From Clostridiaceae bacterium (GTDB lineage: Bacteria > Bacillota > Clostridia > Saccharofermentanales > DTU023), in NCBI GenBank assembly GCA_012839385.1, contig DUNL01000009.1, positions 1 through 32,123 of the forward strand: DNA of 32,123 bases. The letters are read 5' to 3'. Position 1 is the first letter of the stretch; every line of letters begins with the position of its first letter. The position numbers and the translations under genes were made by a program. The notes beneath the pieces were generated by a model that did no database searches, was not told the DNA's origin, and worked only from the letters and a program-made list of their open reading frames with translations. Below are positions 17,341 to 26,192 of this stretch, piece by piece.

Positions 17341-18621
17341 ATGGTCAGACAAGAGACAGTTGCCATGATCTTAGCCGGTGGCCAAGGAACTCGTTTGGGG
17401 GTTCTGACTGATCATGTAGCTAAACCGGCCGTGCCTTTCGGTAGTCGGTATCGGATTATTGACTTTCCCCTAAGCAACTGTACCAATTCAGGTATAGAAG
17501 CTGTAGGTGTTTTGACCCAGTATCAGCCATTGGAACTTAACAAATACATAGGCAACGGACATTCCTGGGATCTGGATCGCAACACCGGGGGTACCTATAT
17601 TCTTCCACCTTATCAGAGCATGCATGGTAGCGACTGGTATAAAGGCACAGCCAATGCGATCTATCAGAATATTGCATTCATCGACCGTTTTGGCCCTAAA
17701 TATGTTCTGGTATTGTCCGGCGATCATGTCTACAAAATGGATTACAACCAAATGATCCGACAGCATGTGCAAGCTAATGCTGACGCTACCATAGCTGTGA
17801 TTGAGGTTCCTTGGGAAGATACTTCTCGGTTTGGAATCATGAATACAGATGAGGATGGACGCATTATTGAATTTGAAGAGAAGCCTGAACAGGCCAAGAA
17901 TAATTTAGCTTCAATGGGAGTATATTGCTTTTCCTGGCCCGTGTTGCGCAAATATTTAATCTTAGATGAAGAACAAGAAGATTCAGATAATGATTTCGGT
18001 AAGAATGTTATTCCTATGATGTTAGCGGATAATCAGGTAATGCAGGCGCATACCTTTAACGGTTACTGGAAAGATGTCGGAACAGTTTATTCACTCTGGG
18101 AGTGTAATATGGATTTGCTGGATCGGCCTGAAGACATTGACCTGCACGATAAATCGTGGCGTATTTACAGTCGTAACCCGATCAGACCTTCCCACTTTGT
18201 CGGTTCAAACGCGGTTATGGATAGAGTGGCTCTAACTGATGGTACCGAGGTCTACGGCACAGCTATCCACTCCATGTTATCTCACAGTGTCATTATTGAA
18301 GAGGGAGCGACAGTCAAAGATTCCTTTTTGATGCCGGGGGTGGTTGTTAAGAAAGGTAGTTGTCTGAATCGATGCATTGTCGGTATGAATACTATTATCG
18401 GTGAAAATGTTCAGGTCGGCCCCGATGTTGTAGACGGCTCCGATGTCTACAAGAATGAAAAGGTATGTACAGAAGGAATCACGGTTTTTGAGCAGAACCT
18501 GATCATAGGCGACGGCGTAAAGATCAGCGCTGAGTCAATGGTCGCAGCGCCAAAACCTAATGAGGGCTTTAATGAGATTGTGATAGGACTCAGCGAGCCC
18601 GAGTTAATTATGGAGGTGTAG
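17341..18621 (+). CDS. glgC: Glucose-1-phosphate adenylyltransferase, catalytic subunit
   Basis: A 426-residue ADP-glucose pyrophosphorylase: ATP plus glucose-1-phosphate gives ADP-glucose plus PPi, the committed step of glycogen synthesis. The nucleotide loop [23 protein letters not shown] is intact (shown in the first 35 residues). Other family marks are [28 protein letters not shown] and YWKDVGT. A left-handed beta-helix with hexapeptide repeats fills the C-terminal third ([18 protein letters not shown]). In Bacillota GlgC normally works as a heteromer with GlgD, the next gene here. Start ATG 17341 has GGAGG inside the end of glgB. It overlaps nothing and is 2 nt from glgD. Confidence 0.97.
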   Translation: MVRQETVAMILAGGQGTRLGVLTDHVAKPAVPFGSRYRIIDFPLSNCTNSGIEAVGVLTQYQPLELNKYIGNGHSWDLDRNTGGTYILPPYQSMHGSDWYKGTANAIYQNIAFIDRFGPKYVLVLSGDHVYKMDYNQMIRQHVQANADATIAVIEVPWEDTSRFGIMNTDEDGRIIEFEEKPEQAKNNLASMGVYCFSWPVLRKYLILDEEQEDSDNDFGKNVIPMMLADNQVMQAHTFNGYWKDVGTVYSLWECNMDLLDRPEDIDLHDKSWRIYSRNPIRPSHFVGSNAVMDRVALTDGTEVYGTAIHSMLSHSVIIEEGATVKDSFLMPGVVVKKGSCLNRCIVGMNTIIGENVQVGPDVVDGSDVYKNEKVCTEGITVFEQNLIIGDGVKISAESMVAAPKPNEGFNEIVIGLSEPELIMEV

Positions 18622-18623
18622 TA

Positions 18624-19733
18624 ATGCTGATAAATGCTATGGGATTAATACTGGCGGATCATAACCATGTCCATCTAAGTGACCTTACAGGTCCAAGGGC
18701 TCTGGCCGCCATGCCCTTCGCCGGTCGCTACAGGATTATCGACTTTATACTATCGAATATGGTTAACTCCGGAATCAAAACGGTCGGAGTATTGGCGGAG
18801 ACCAAGTATCGATCTCTAATGGATCATTTGGGAACAGGAGCTTCTTGGGACTTAGACAGGATGACGCAGCGTCTCTTTATTCTTCCGCCTTTCATTAGCC
18901 AAAGCGTGATGCGCGGTTCCCAAGCTTCCGATCTTTCCGGCTTATTAAATTACATTGAGAATGGTAAGCAAGAATATGTTTTTATAGCTGACAGCAACAT
19001 TATTATGAATGAGTCTTATCAAGAAATTTTTGATGTCCACATTGAGTCGGGGGCGGATGTTACAGTTCTATATAATAAAGATGGCGCTGATTTTGGCTCT
19101 CCGGTGGTCAGCTTGGAGCTGGATCATAAGGGTAAGCTGAAAGACTTATTACTGGATGCTCCGCATATAGCGACAAGGAACAACTTTTTGGGTCTGTCTG
19201 TAATCTCACGTCAGCTTTTTGTCAATTTGCTGCAGTCAGCTATTGCCAGAGGACACAATGAGTTTTCACAGCTTAGATTATTGCGTATGTATCCTGAATT
19301 AGATATCAGAGGTTTCGAACATCAGGGCTTTTCATTACGTATCAATTCAGTCGCTTCCTATTTTGGTGCCAGTATGAAATTGTTGAAGCCGCAATTCCTT
19401 CATCATCTATTTTGTCCGGAACGACCGGTCTTTACAAAGGTAAAAAATGAGGCCCCGGCAGAATTTGAAGAGGGTTGCAAAGTGAAGAATCTCTTGTCCT
19501 CTGATGGCTGTCGCGTGCGGGGCGATGTATCGGACAGTGTCTTTTTCCGCGGTGTGGATATGGGTAGATACAGCGTAGTTAGGAACTCAATTATTTTCCA
19601 AGACGTGATAATTCAGGACGGGGCTGTGCTTAATCACGTAATCATCGACAAAGATTGCGTAGTGCGTAGCGGCGTTGAACTAAAAGGTCAACCTGATTAT
19701 CCGATCTTGATAGGCAAAGGAGCTCTAGTTTGA
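18624..19733 (+). CDS. glgD: GlgD, non-catalytic/regulatory subunit of ADP-glucose pyrophosphorylase
   Basis: A 369-residue paralogue of GlgC with the same architecture but a degenerate active site. The usual GGxGTRL loop is replaced by ADHNHVHLSDLTG, while FAGRYRIIDFILSNMVNSG and ASWDLDR are kept. The sugar-nucleotide region has DSNIIMN in place of the GDH motif of GlgC. Hexapeptide repeats form the C-terminal beta-helix. GlgD partners raise GlgC activity in Bacillota; by itself this protein is probably inactive. GGAGG lies within the end of glgC and the intergenic gap is 2 nt, so the two subunits are likely made together in a fixed ratio. Confidence 0.95.
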   Translation: MLINAMGLILADHNHVHLSDLTGPRALAAMPFAGRYRIIDFILSNMVNSGIKTVGVLAETKYRSLMDHLGTGASWDLDRMTQRLFILPPFISQSVMRGSQASDLSGLLNYIENGKQEYVFIADSNIIMNESYQEIFDVHIESGADVTVLYNKDGADFGSPVVSLELDHKGKLKDLLLDAPHIATRNNFLGLSVISRQLFVNLLQSAIARGHNEFSQLRLLRMYPELDIRGFEHQGFSLRINSVASYFGASMKLLKPQFLHHLFCPERPVFTKVKNEAPAEFEEGCKVKNLLSSDGCRVRGDVSDSVFFRGVDMGRYSVVRNSIIFQDVIIQDGAVLNHVIIDKDCVVRSGVELKGQPDYPILIGKGALV

Positions 19734-19811
19734 TTGCAAATCAGCGTTGAGAGACATAAGGGCTACTTTTAAGCAATTACAACTATTACTAGCGATGAAA
19801 AGGAGTATGCT

Positions 19812-21275
19812 ATGAAAATCCTGTTTGTTAGCTCTGAAATGAGTCCCTTAGCGCATACAGGCGGGTTGGGTGAAGTTATTGCCGCCTTGCCTAACGCTCT
19901 GCGTGAAATAGGGCATGATGCCAGAATTATTATCCCCCTTTATAGACAAATAAAACTGGAGTACGAAGATAAATTAGAATTTATGCGCTGGGCCATGATC
20001 CGCATCGGTTGGCGCACTATGTATAGTGGACTTTTCCGCATGCAAATAGGCGATGTTCCGGTCTATCTGATTGATAATGAATTCTATTTTGGCCATGACG
20101 CGATCTATCTTGATTATTCTTTCGACATTGAAAGATTCTCCTTTTTTCAACGCGCGGTCCTTGAGGTGTTGGGTGAACCCATGGGTTTCGAACCGGATAT
20201 ATTACATCTGAACGATTGGCAAACGGCCATGATACCGGTTCTGTTAGAATCACATTATAAGAATAACGGTTATCACAGCTCTATGAAAACTGTTCTCACG
20301 ATTCACAATCTAAAATACCAGGGTATCCATGGACGGGAAAGGATTCAAGACTTGCTTGAATTGCCCCAATACTATTTCTCAGAGGCAGGTGTTCTGAAGG
20401 ATGGTGTCGCTAATTTCCTCAAGTCGGGAATTATGTACAGTGATCGTATTACTACAGTATCACCGACCTATGCTGAGGAAATTTTGACAGATTATTTCGG
20501 AGAGGGACTAAACGGTATACTGGCTGCCCAGCGCTGGAAACTTGTCGGAATCTTAAATGGCATAGATACCGAGGTTTACGATCCCTCTAGAGATCCCGCT
20601 CTACCTATGAATTATGATGTCACTAACTGGCTGACCGGGAAGGCTTTCTGTAAGAAAACTCTGAAACAGGATCTAGGTTTTAGCTCCAAAGAGGATCGAC
20701 CTTTGTTGGCGATGATTACCAGATTAACTAATCAAAAAGGTCTTGACTTGCTCTTGCGTGTTGGAGATGAGCTGCTGACAAGTACTAAGGCTCATTTAGT
20801 TGTTCTGGGTACCGGTGATGATCATTATGAGTATCAGATTCGGGAGCTGGCTTCGCGTTATCCTCGCCAGGTTAGGGCACTGATCGAATTTGACGCCATT
20901 AGAGCACGTCAGATATACGCTGCCTCTGATCTTTTCCTGATGCCTTCTCTCTTTGAGCCTTGTGGTCTCTCGCAGATGATCGCCATGCGTTACGGAAGTT
21001 TACCTATTGTCAGACAGACCGGAGGACTTGCTGATACAGTCCAAGCCTACAACCGTTATGAAGGCACAGGCAATGGGTTTGGCTTCCTCAACATCAACGC
21101 GCATGAGCTTTTGTATACGACGAAAAACGCGGTCGCTATCTATAATAAGGAGCCTGTAGCTTGGGCTAATCTGGTTGAATCGGCCATGACCGGAAACTAT
21201 TCCTGGCTCAATTCAGCTAGGGAATATTTAGCTCTCTATGAGGAGTTGTTAGCTGTTGAACGTAAGGAAAAATAA
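19812..21275 (+). CDS. glgA: Glycogen synthase, ADP-glucose type (GT5)
   Basis: A 487-residue GT-B fold enzyme that transfers glucose from ADP-glucose onto the glycogen chain. The N terminus reads KILFVSSEMSP then AHTGGLGEV: the donor-binding KTGGL motif has His at position 15 where the E. coli enzyme has Lys15. Other landmarks are normal: ILHLNDWQTAMIP, TIHNLKYQG, NGIDTEVYDP, ITRLTNQKGLDLLL, MPSLFEPCGLSQM and the closing RQTGGLADTV. The last two form the C-terminal donor site with its conserved Glu. AAAGGAG about 6 nt upstream supports the ATG. The 78-nt gap from glgD is the largest inside the glg cluster but shows no clear terminator. Confidence 0.95.
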   Translation: MKILFVSSEMSPLAHTGGLGEVIAALPNALREIGHDARIIIPLYRQIKLEYEDKLEFMRWAMIRIGWRTMYSGLFRMQIGDVPVYLIDNEFYFGHDAIYLDYSFDIERFSFFQRAVLEVLGEPMGFEPDILHLNDWQTAMIPVLLESHYKNNGYHSSMKTVLTIHNLKYQGIHGRERIQDLLELPQYYFSEAGVLKDGVANFLKSGIMYSDRITTVSPTYAEEILTDYFGEGLNGILAAQRWKLVGILNGIDTEVYDPSRDPALPMNYDVTNWLTGKAFCKKTLKQDLGFSSKEDRPLLAMITRLTNQKGLDLLLRVGDELLTSTKAHLVVLGTGDDHYEYQIRELASRYPRQVRALIEFDAIRARQIYAASDLFLMPSLFEPCGLSQMIAMRYGSLPIVRQTGGLADTVQAYNRYEGTGNGFGFLNINAHELLYTTKNAVAIYNKEPVAWANLVESAMTGNYSWLNSAREYLALYEELLAVERKEK

Positions 21276-21293
21276 TAGAAATGATGGTTCTGT

Positions 21294-23366
21294 ATGAGAA
21301 TAGAACATAGATCAGGGTTGGGCATTTTCAAGGAACCCTATGGCGCGGTTCCTACCGGAACCAAAGTAAAATTAAGAATATGTATTTTGCCTGCGGGACA
21401 ATTTATTAATCGAGTTCAACTCTGCTATAGTTATGGACTCTACCAATTTTTTCATAACACAACCGGTATGCGCAAGGTCTCGGCCATGCCCGCGCTTCCG
21501 GGCAACCTAGGCAGTTCTTCCAATCACTGGTATGAAATAGATATAGTTATGCCCTTGGAACCCGCTCTCTTTTTTTATTGTTTTCGAATTGACACAGATC
21601 AAGGTCAAATATGGGTAGTTCCTGACTACTCCTCATCTAGCGGCACTAATCTTATCAGTCAGGAGCCCTATCTGCCCAATCCATTAAAACCATTTCAGGA
21701 TCGCTGGCAGATTACCGTATTTAGTAAGGAATTGAGGGTGCCAAACTGGTTACCCGGCGCGGTCTTTTACCAGATTTTTCCTGACCGCTTCGCGCGTGGC
21801 CAGGACTACAGCGTTGACAAAATGCGAAAGCTTTGCGCTCTTCCTGAGCGCATTTTCCATACCGCTTGGGACTCACCGGTAGACTTTCAAGGTAATTCTG
21901 AGACGGGATATATCGCGACGGATTTTTACGGGGGCACGTTAAAGGGCATTACTGAGAAGCTGCCTTATCTGAAAGAGCTGGGGGTTGATGTCATTTATCT
22001 TAACCCCATCTTTAAAGCTAGGTCTAACCACCGTTACGATACCGGTGATTATGAGCAGATAGACCCGATGCTCGGCACGCAATCTGATCTTGAGCAGTTA
22101 TGCGAGGAAGCAAAAAAACTGGGCATACGGTTGATGCTGGACGGAGTTTTCAGTCATACCGGGGCTGACAGCCGTTACTTTAACCTTCATGGTCGCTATC
22201 CTGAAGCAGGCGCGGTGCAATCTATTAAAGAAAATCTCTCTTCTCCTTGGAGCAGTTGGTATGATCTCTATCTGCACGATGGACAACTGAGTTATGAATC
22301 TTGGTGGGGCTTTACCGAGCTACCGAATGTTAAGGAGCTTGATCTCAGTTACCTAAACTATATAACCGGTCCGGAGGGAGTTATCGCTAAATGGATCAAA
22401 CTGGGCGTGTCAGGTTGGCGTCTTGATGTATCTGATGAACTTCCTGATAGCTTTATTCGCGCTGTTCGCCACTGCCTGGAGCGAGAAGATCCGCAAGCGG
22501 CTTTACTGGGTGAAGTCTGGGAAGACGCCAGTTCCAAGCATAGTTATGGCAGTTATCGTGATTTTATCTTTGGTCGCACGCATCACCAGATCATGGGCTA
22601 TCCCTTTCGCGAATCTGTTGTCAAGTTTTTACGTGGCAATATCAATGCTGAAACTATGTTGCGTTCTTTGGAAATAATTCGTGAGCACTACCCGCTCCCC
22701 ATTTTCTACACTAATCTTAATTTGATCTCCAGCCATGATACGGTCAGGGCTATTACCGCCCTTGCCGGTGTTGAGGATCCTTGTAATCGTGAGCTCCAAA
22801 GCCGGCTGGAACTTACTGACGGCGAAAGAGAAATGGGTGAGAAGTTGCTTCTCTTGGCCTATGTGATACAGACTTGTTATCCCGGTTGTTCCTCAATTTA
22901 TTATGGCGACGAACGCGCCGTAGAGGGGTACGGCGACCCTTTTAACAGATCGACCTTTCCTTGGCGTGAACCGGAACCGGAACTAACCGCGCTTTTCCGC
23001 AGATTAGGTCAATTGCGCGCTAAGCCTGTTGTACGAAGCGGTTATTATTTGCCTCTGCTGGCCAAGCATGACTTGTTCGGTTTCGCGCGTTTCATGCTGA
23101 GAGGAGAGGATGTTTTTGGCAATAATTGTGATCAGGATGTGTTATTTTGCTTTATTAACAGAGGCCATCATGAGCAAAATATCGATCTTGATCTGATTAG
23201 GCAGAGTCTTGCTGACAGAGCCGATATAACTACCGCGCGAGAACGGCTGGGTTGCGAGATTTTGACAGCGGCTTTGAATACTGCTTTCCCTGCTGTGGAA
23301 CAAATAACACTGCGCCCTATCTCCGGTTGTATCGCGTTGGGGAACAAGATTGTTTATTTCGACTGA
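21294..23366 (+). CDS. GH13 alpha-glucan hydrolase, neopullulanase/cyclomaltodextrinase-like
   Basis: A 690-residue intracellular alpha-amylase family enzyme with no signal peptide. Residues 1-145 look like the N-terminal CBM34-type beta domain of the GH13_20 group (neopullulanase, maltogenic amylase, cyclomaltodextrinase). The barrel starts at LPGAVFYQIFPDRFARG. Conserved regions are present: LDGVFSHTG, GWRLDVSDE with nucleophile D378, LLGEVWED with acid/base E407, and SSHDT with D482; YYGDERAVEGYGDP lies near the end of the barrel. It probably degrades maltodextrins or trims glycogen branches in the cytoplasm. Exact specificity is not readable. The ATG at 21294 lacks a clear Shine-Dalgarno, and the 18-nt gap after glgA suggests coupling to it. 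No glgP-type phosphorylase is in the window. Confidence 0.9.
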   Translation: MRIEHRSGLGIFKEPYGAVPTGTKVKLRICILPAGQFINRVQLCYSYGLYQFFHNTTGMRKVSAMPALPGNLGSSSNHWYEIDIVMPLEPALFFYCFRIDTDQGQIWVVPDYSSSSGTNLISQEPYLPNPLKPFQDRWQITVFSKELRVPNWLPGAVFYQIFPDRFARGQDYSVDKMRKLCALPERIFHTAWDSPVDFQGNSETGYIATDFYGGTLKGITEKLPYLKELGVDVIYLNPIFKARSNHRYDTGDYEQIDPMLGTQSDLEQLCEEAKKLGIRLMLDGVFSHTGADSRYFNLHGRYPEAGAVQSIKENLSSPWSSWYDLYLHDGQLSYESWWGFTELPNVKELDLSYLNYITGPEGVIAKWIKLGVSGWRLDVSDELPDSFIRAVRHCLEREDPQAALLGEVWEDASSKHSYGSYRDFIFGRTHHQIMGYPFRESVVKFLRGNINAETMLRSLEIIREHYPLPIFYTNLNLISSHDTVRAITALAGVEDPCNRELQSRLELTDGEREMGEKLLLLAYVIQTCYPGCSSIYYGDERAVEGYGDPFNRSTFPWREPEPELTALFRRLGQLRAKPVVRSGYYLPLLAKHDLFGFARFMLRGEDVFGNNCDQDVLFCFINRGHHEQNIDLDLIRQSLADRADITTARERLGCEILTAALNTAFPAVEQITLRPISGCIALGNKIVYFD

Positions 23367-23414
23367 GGTCTCAGATTGAACTTACTCAGTCCTTACCTTA
23401 GCGGGAGAATAATT

Positions 23415-23447
23415 TATGCTATATTTAGCATAGTGTGAAGATACAAT
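23415..23447 (+). promoter_or_regulatory. Inverted repeat and -10-like box upstream of the phosphofructokinase gene
   Basis: TATGCTA (23415-23421) and TAGCATA (23426-23432) are perfect 7-bp inverted arms around TATT. TACAAT (23442-23447), a good -10, lies 9 nt downstream, so the repeat covers where a -35 would be; no TTGACA-like box is present there. This fits an operator or activator site controlling pfp. The leader to the ATG would be about 50 nt. Confidence 0.4.
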
Positions 23448-23504
23448 AGTTGATATTAGGAACGGTTTGGTAACAGATATAGTTGTTTTGATAGGAGGAC
23501 AGCG

Positions 23505-24752
23505 ATGACAGCTCTAAAAGGGAATCTAATTTTCGGACAGTCAGGGGGTCCGACCGCGGTAATAAATTCCAGCGCGGCCGGAGTATTTGAAGAAGCATTT
23601 AAACACCCGGACATTATTGACAAAGTCTACGGCGCGGCACACGGTATTGTCGGTGTTCTTAACGAGGATTTTTATGATATCGGTCAAGAAGATCCCGAAG
23701 AAATTAAGCTGCTTTCGGGAACACCGTCTTCGATTTTGGGTAGCTGTCGTTATAAATTGGCAGACCCGGAGCAAGATGAAAGGGAATACAAAAAAATCTT
23801 AGAGGTCTTCCGCAAATATAATATTCGCTACTTTTTGTATAATGGCGGCAACGACTCCATGGATACCTGTGATAAGATTGCCAGATATCTGGAGCAAAAT
23901 GATTATGAGTGTCGTGTCATAGGCGTTCCCAAGACTATTGACAACGACCTTTGGGGCACCGACCATTGTCCCGGCTTCGGCTCCGCGGCCAAATTTGTCG
24001 CTACCACCACAATGGAAGTTTTTTTGGATTCCCGTGTTTATGATCGTGGCATGATTATTGTCTTGGAGATTATGGGACGTCATGCCGGCTGGCTGGCAGC
24101 GTCAGCTGCTTTGGCCCAGTACAAAGGTTATGGACCGGATTTAATCTATTTGCCGGAGCGAGGCTTCGATCCTAAAAGAATGCTGGAAGATGTAAGCGAG
24201 ATTTATTCCAGAAACAGAAATGTGATGATAGCGGTCTCTGAGGGCGTACAAACTCCGGATGGGCGCTTTATTCCGGAATTAGTCAGTGAAGTGGCTGTTG
24301 ACGCCTTCGGCCATAAACAATTGGGAGGCACAGCCCAGGTTCTTGCCAATTACCTCTCGGAGAAACTACAAGGTAAAAACCGCGCGATTGAATTGTCGCT
24401 ATTGCAAAGAAGCGCTTCTCATCTGGCGTCCGGAACTGATATTGAAGAAGCCTATCGTGTAGGTGTGGAATCAGTCCGGGCCGCTCTAGAGGGCGCGTCG
24501 GACGTTATGTTGGCTTTCCGTAGACACGAAGGTGAAGAATATAAGATAGAGACCTTTCAGATGCCCTTGGCGGAAGTAGCCAATAAGGAGAAGACAGTGC
24601 CGCTGGAGTGGATTAACGAAGAAGGTAATGGTCTAAAATCTGAATATATTGATTACGCTCTCCCCTTAATACAAGGGGAACCTAGACAGGAAAAATCAGA
24701 AGGTCTGCCCCGCTTCGCGCGCTTTAAGAAAGTGCAGGCGGGAAAGCGTTAA
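23505..24752 (+). CDS. pfp: 6-phosphofructokinase, pyrophosphate-dependent type
   Basis: A 415-residue phosphofructokinase that phosphorylates fructose-6-phosphate. The nucleotide/PPi loop reads GGNDSMD (114-120), and the active-site segment is PKTIDND at 142-148 with K143. The PKTIDND form with Lys, rather than GTIDND, is the mark of PPi-dependent enzymes. MGRHAGWLAA and a fructose-6-phosphate-binding GGTAQ segment are also present. PPi use would make the reaction reversible, working in glycolysis and gluconeogenesis. AGGAGG 6 nt before ATG 23505 is a strong ribosome binding site. The gene follows the glycogen operon by 138 nt with its own promoter-like site and is 26 nt upstream of the cyclodeaminase-family gene. 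ATP use is not excluded without assay. Confidence 0.9.
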   Translation: MTALKGNLIFGQSGGPTAVINSSAAGVFEEAFKHPDIIDKVYGAAHGIVGVLNEDFYDIGQEDPEEIKLLSGTPSSILGSCRYKLADPEQDEREYKKILEVFRKYNIRYFLYNGGNDSMDTCDKIARYLEQNDYECRVIGVPKTIDNDLWGTDHCPGFGSAAKFVATTTMEVFLDSRVYDRGMIIVLEIMGRHAGWLAASAALAQYKGYGPDLIYLPERGFDPKRMLEDVSEIYSRNRNVMIAVSEGVQTPDGRFIPELVSEVAVDAFGHKQLGGTAQVLANYLSEKLQGKNRAIELSLLQRSASHLASGTDIEEAYRVGVESVRAALEGASDVMLAFRRHEGEEYKIETFQMPLAEVANKEKTVPLEWINEEGNGLKSEYIDYALPLIQGEPRQEKSEGLPRFARFKKVQAGKR

Positions 24753-24778
24753 AAAATATTGTAGCTGCGGAGGCGTCA

Positions 24779-25753
24779 ATGCTGATTCTGAATGAGAAGG
24801 ACATGAGACGGGTCGTTAACTGGTCACAGATGATCGATTATGTCGAGGAGGCTTACAGAATTTTCAGTCGTGGTGAATTCTGGATGCCGGATCGTACAGC
24901 GGTGGTGCGTGACAGCGATACCATTCTCTATATGCCTTGCTTTACCGACGATGTTTTCGGCACGAAAATCCTAACTTTGTTTCCGGATAATCCAAGCAAA
25001 GGCTATCCGTATTTGGACGGGTTGATGCTGGTTAACGATCTTGATACCGGTAAGACCGTTTCAATTATGGATGGTCGCTATTTGACGGCACTGCGGACCG
25101 GAGCCGTAGGTGGGGTCGGTGTGCGTAATCTGTCTCGGCCGGACAGCAAGTCGGCGGGGGTTATCGGCGCGGGACAACAGGGTTTTACTCAGGTTATTTA
25201 TGCCGCTACCGCCCGGGACTTGGATCAGATCTATTTATATGACGCGTTCGATAAAGACTGGGAGAGTTACATCTCTCGTCTCAGAGCTGAGATGAATGAT
25301 CAGGAGATCAGGATTGATGTCTGCGCTTCCGCGGCGGAGCTGGTTGAAAAAAGTGATATCGTTATTACCGCCACACCCGCCACATCACCGGTCTTGCCTG
25401 ATTATCCAGAACTGCTGAGAGGTAAATGTGTTATAGCGATCGGCTCATATAAACATGAAATGCGAGAGATTCCGGACAGCATCTGGCAATTACTGGATCA
25501 GGTCTATATAGAATTGCCTTTTGCCTTAGAGGAAACAGGCGATCTCTATTATCCTCTGAAAGAGGGACTTTTCACGAAAGACCAGGTCTGCTATATCGGT
25601 GATCTGTTGGAGACGGAGACAGGGAGATTGCCGGTCCAAGGTGAAACGACATTTTTTAAATCTGTCGGCATGGGTCTTCTTGATCTCTACGTGGCAAAAA
25701 AACTTTATGAGTTAGCATTGGCCGGAAAGGTAGGACAAACAGTAGAGTTTTAA
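24779..25753 (+). CDS. Ornithine cyclodeaminase/mu-crystallin family NAD(P)-binding protein
   Basis: A 324-residue protein with the family's substrate-binding part followed by a Rossmann domain. Family landmarks are GTKILTLFPDNPSKGYPYLDGLMLVND, split over about residues 60-85, LRTGAVGGVGV with the substrate-binding Arg, the dinucleotide loop GVIGAGQQG near 128-136, ITATPATSPVL, and GSYKHEMREIP. The family covers ornithine cyclodeaminase, alanine dehydrogenase-like, ketimine reductase and 2,3-diaminopropionate-forming enzymes. The exact substrate is not readable here. CGGAGG 6 nt before the ATG is a good ribosome binding site. It is 26 nt downstream of pfp and probably shares its transcript, which then ends at the terminator at 25885-25923. 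Confidence 0.88.
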   Translation: MLILNEKDMRRVVNWSQMIDYVEEAYRIFSRGEFWMPDRTAVVRDSDTILYMPCFTDDVFGTKILTLFPDNPSKGYPYLDGLMLVNDLDTGKTVSIMDGRYLTALRTGAVGGVGVRNLSRPDSKSAGVIGAGQQGFTQVIYAATARDLDQIYLYDAFDKDWESYISRLRAEMNDQEIRIDVCASAAELVEKSDIVITATPATSPVLPDYPELLRGKCVIAIGSYKHEMREIPDSIWQLLDQVYIELPFALEETGDLYYPLKEGLFTKDQVCYIGDLLETETGRLPVQGETTFFKSVGMGLLDLYVAKKLYELALAGKVGQTVEF

Positions 25754-25884
25754 GTTTAGGCGGTAGGATCTCTGAAGAGAAGTTATAGTCCTCAAATAGA
25801 GTAAAGAGCAAAGCTCTAAACCGGCGATATTGTAACAGCCAAAACCGGACATTGCCACCATATGTTCACAAATTCTTTACAATT

Positions 25885-25923
25885 GAGGGCGATTTATAAA
25901 CTGTTTATAAATCGCTCTTTTTT
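25885..25923 (+). terminator. Strong Rho-independent terminator
   Basis: GCGATTTATAAA (25889-25900) pairs perfectly with TTTATAAATCGC (25904-25915) around a CTG loop. The stem extends outward through G·T, G-C and A-T pairs, and a run of six T follows at 25918-25923. It lies about 130 nt after the cyclodeaminase-family gene and separates it from the hyu region. Confidence 0.93.
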
Positions 25924-25925
25924 AT

Positions 25926-26105
25926 TGATATAGTTAAAATATTTACTTTTTACAAAATCCTGTTAACTTATTTATAAGATTATATTTAAATAATTAGCGT
26001 AATATATAGCTTGGCAACAATTATAAATATTGCGATAAGATATAACTATAATTAAGCTATAATACGCAAAAAGTCATATTATAGCCCCGAGAATATTAAT
26101 TTTAC
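25926..26105. other. AT-rich intergenic stretch with repeated CTATAAT-type motifs
   Basis: This stretch has no gene I can support and is clearly richer in A+T than the coding regions. CTATAAT occurs twice in direct orientation at 26046-26052 and 26057-26063, 11 bp apart. The inverted form ATTATAG lies at 26078-26084, and ATATAGC at 26004-26010. GCTATAAT (26056-26063) is a perfect inverted match to ATTATAGC (26078-26085). A longer imperfect inverted repeat pairs 25997-26012 with 26054-26067. Another small one is CTTAT/ATAAG at 25967-25978. The motifs end about 20 nt before the -35 at 26106, where a regulator could bind. Confidence 0.5.
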
Positions 26106-26134
26106 TTGTGGTCAAATTGTTTTTTGTGTATAAT
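26106..26134 (+). promoter_or_regulatory. Sigma-A-type promoter of the hyuAB operon
   Basis: TTGTGG (26106-26111) and a consensus TATAAT (26129-26134) are separated by exactly 17 nt. Transcription would start near 26141, giving a leader of about 290 nt before hyuA, long enough to hold regulatory structure. Confidence 0.65.
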
Positions 26135-26192
26135 TTTTATTACTACCTTCGAATAAATCCTCATATTTTGCTGGAACAAGCTTGCGAAACCG

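Noticed and set aside
25805-25817. AGAGC-AAA-GCTCT hairpin after the cyclodeaminase-family gene
   Set aside because: Small stem without a T run; the real terminator is at 25885-25923.
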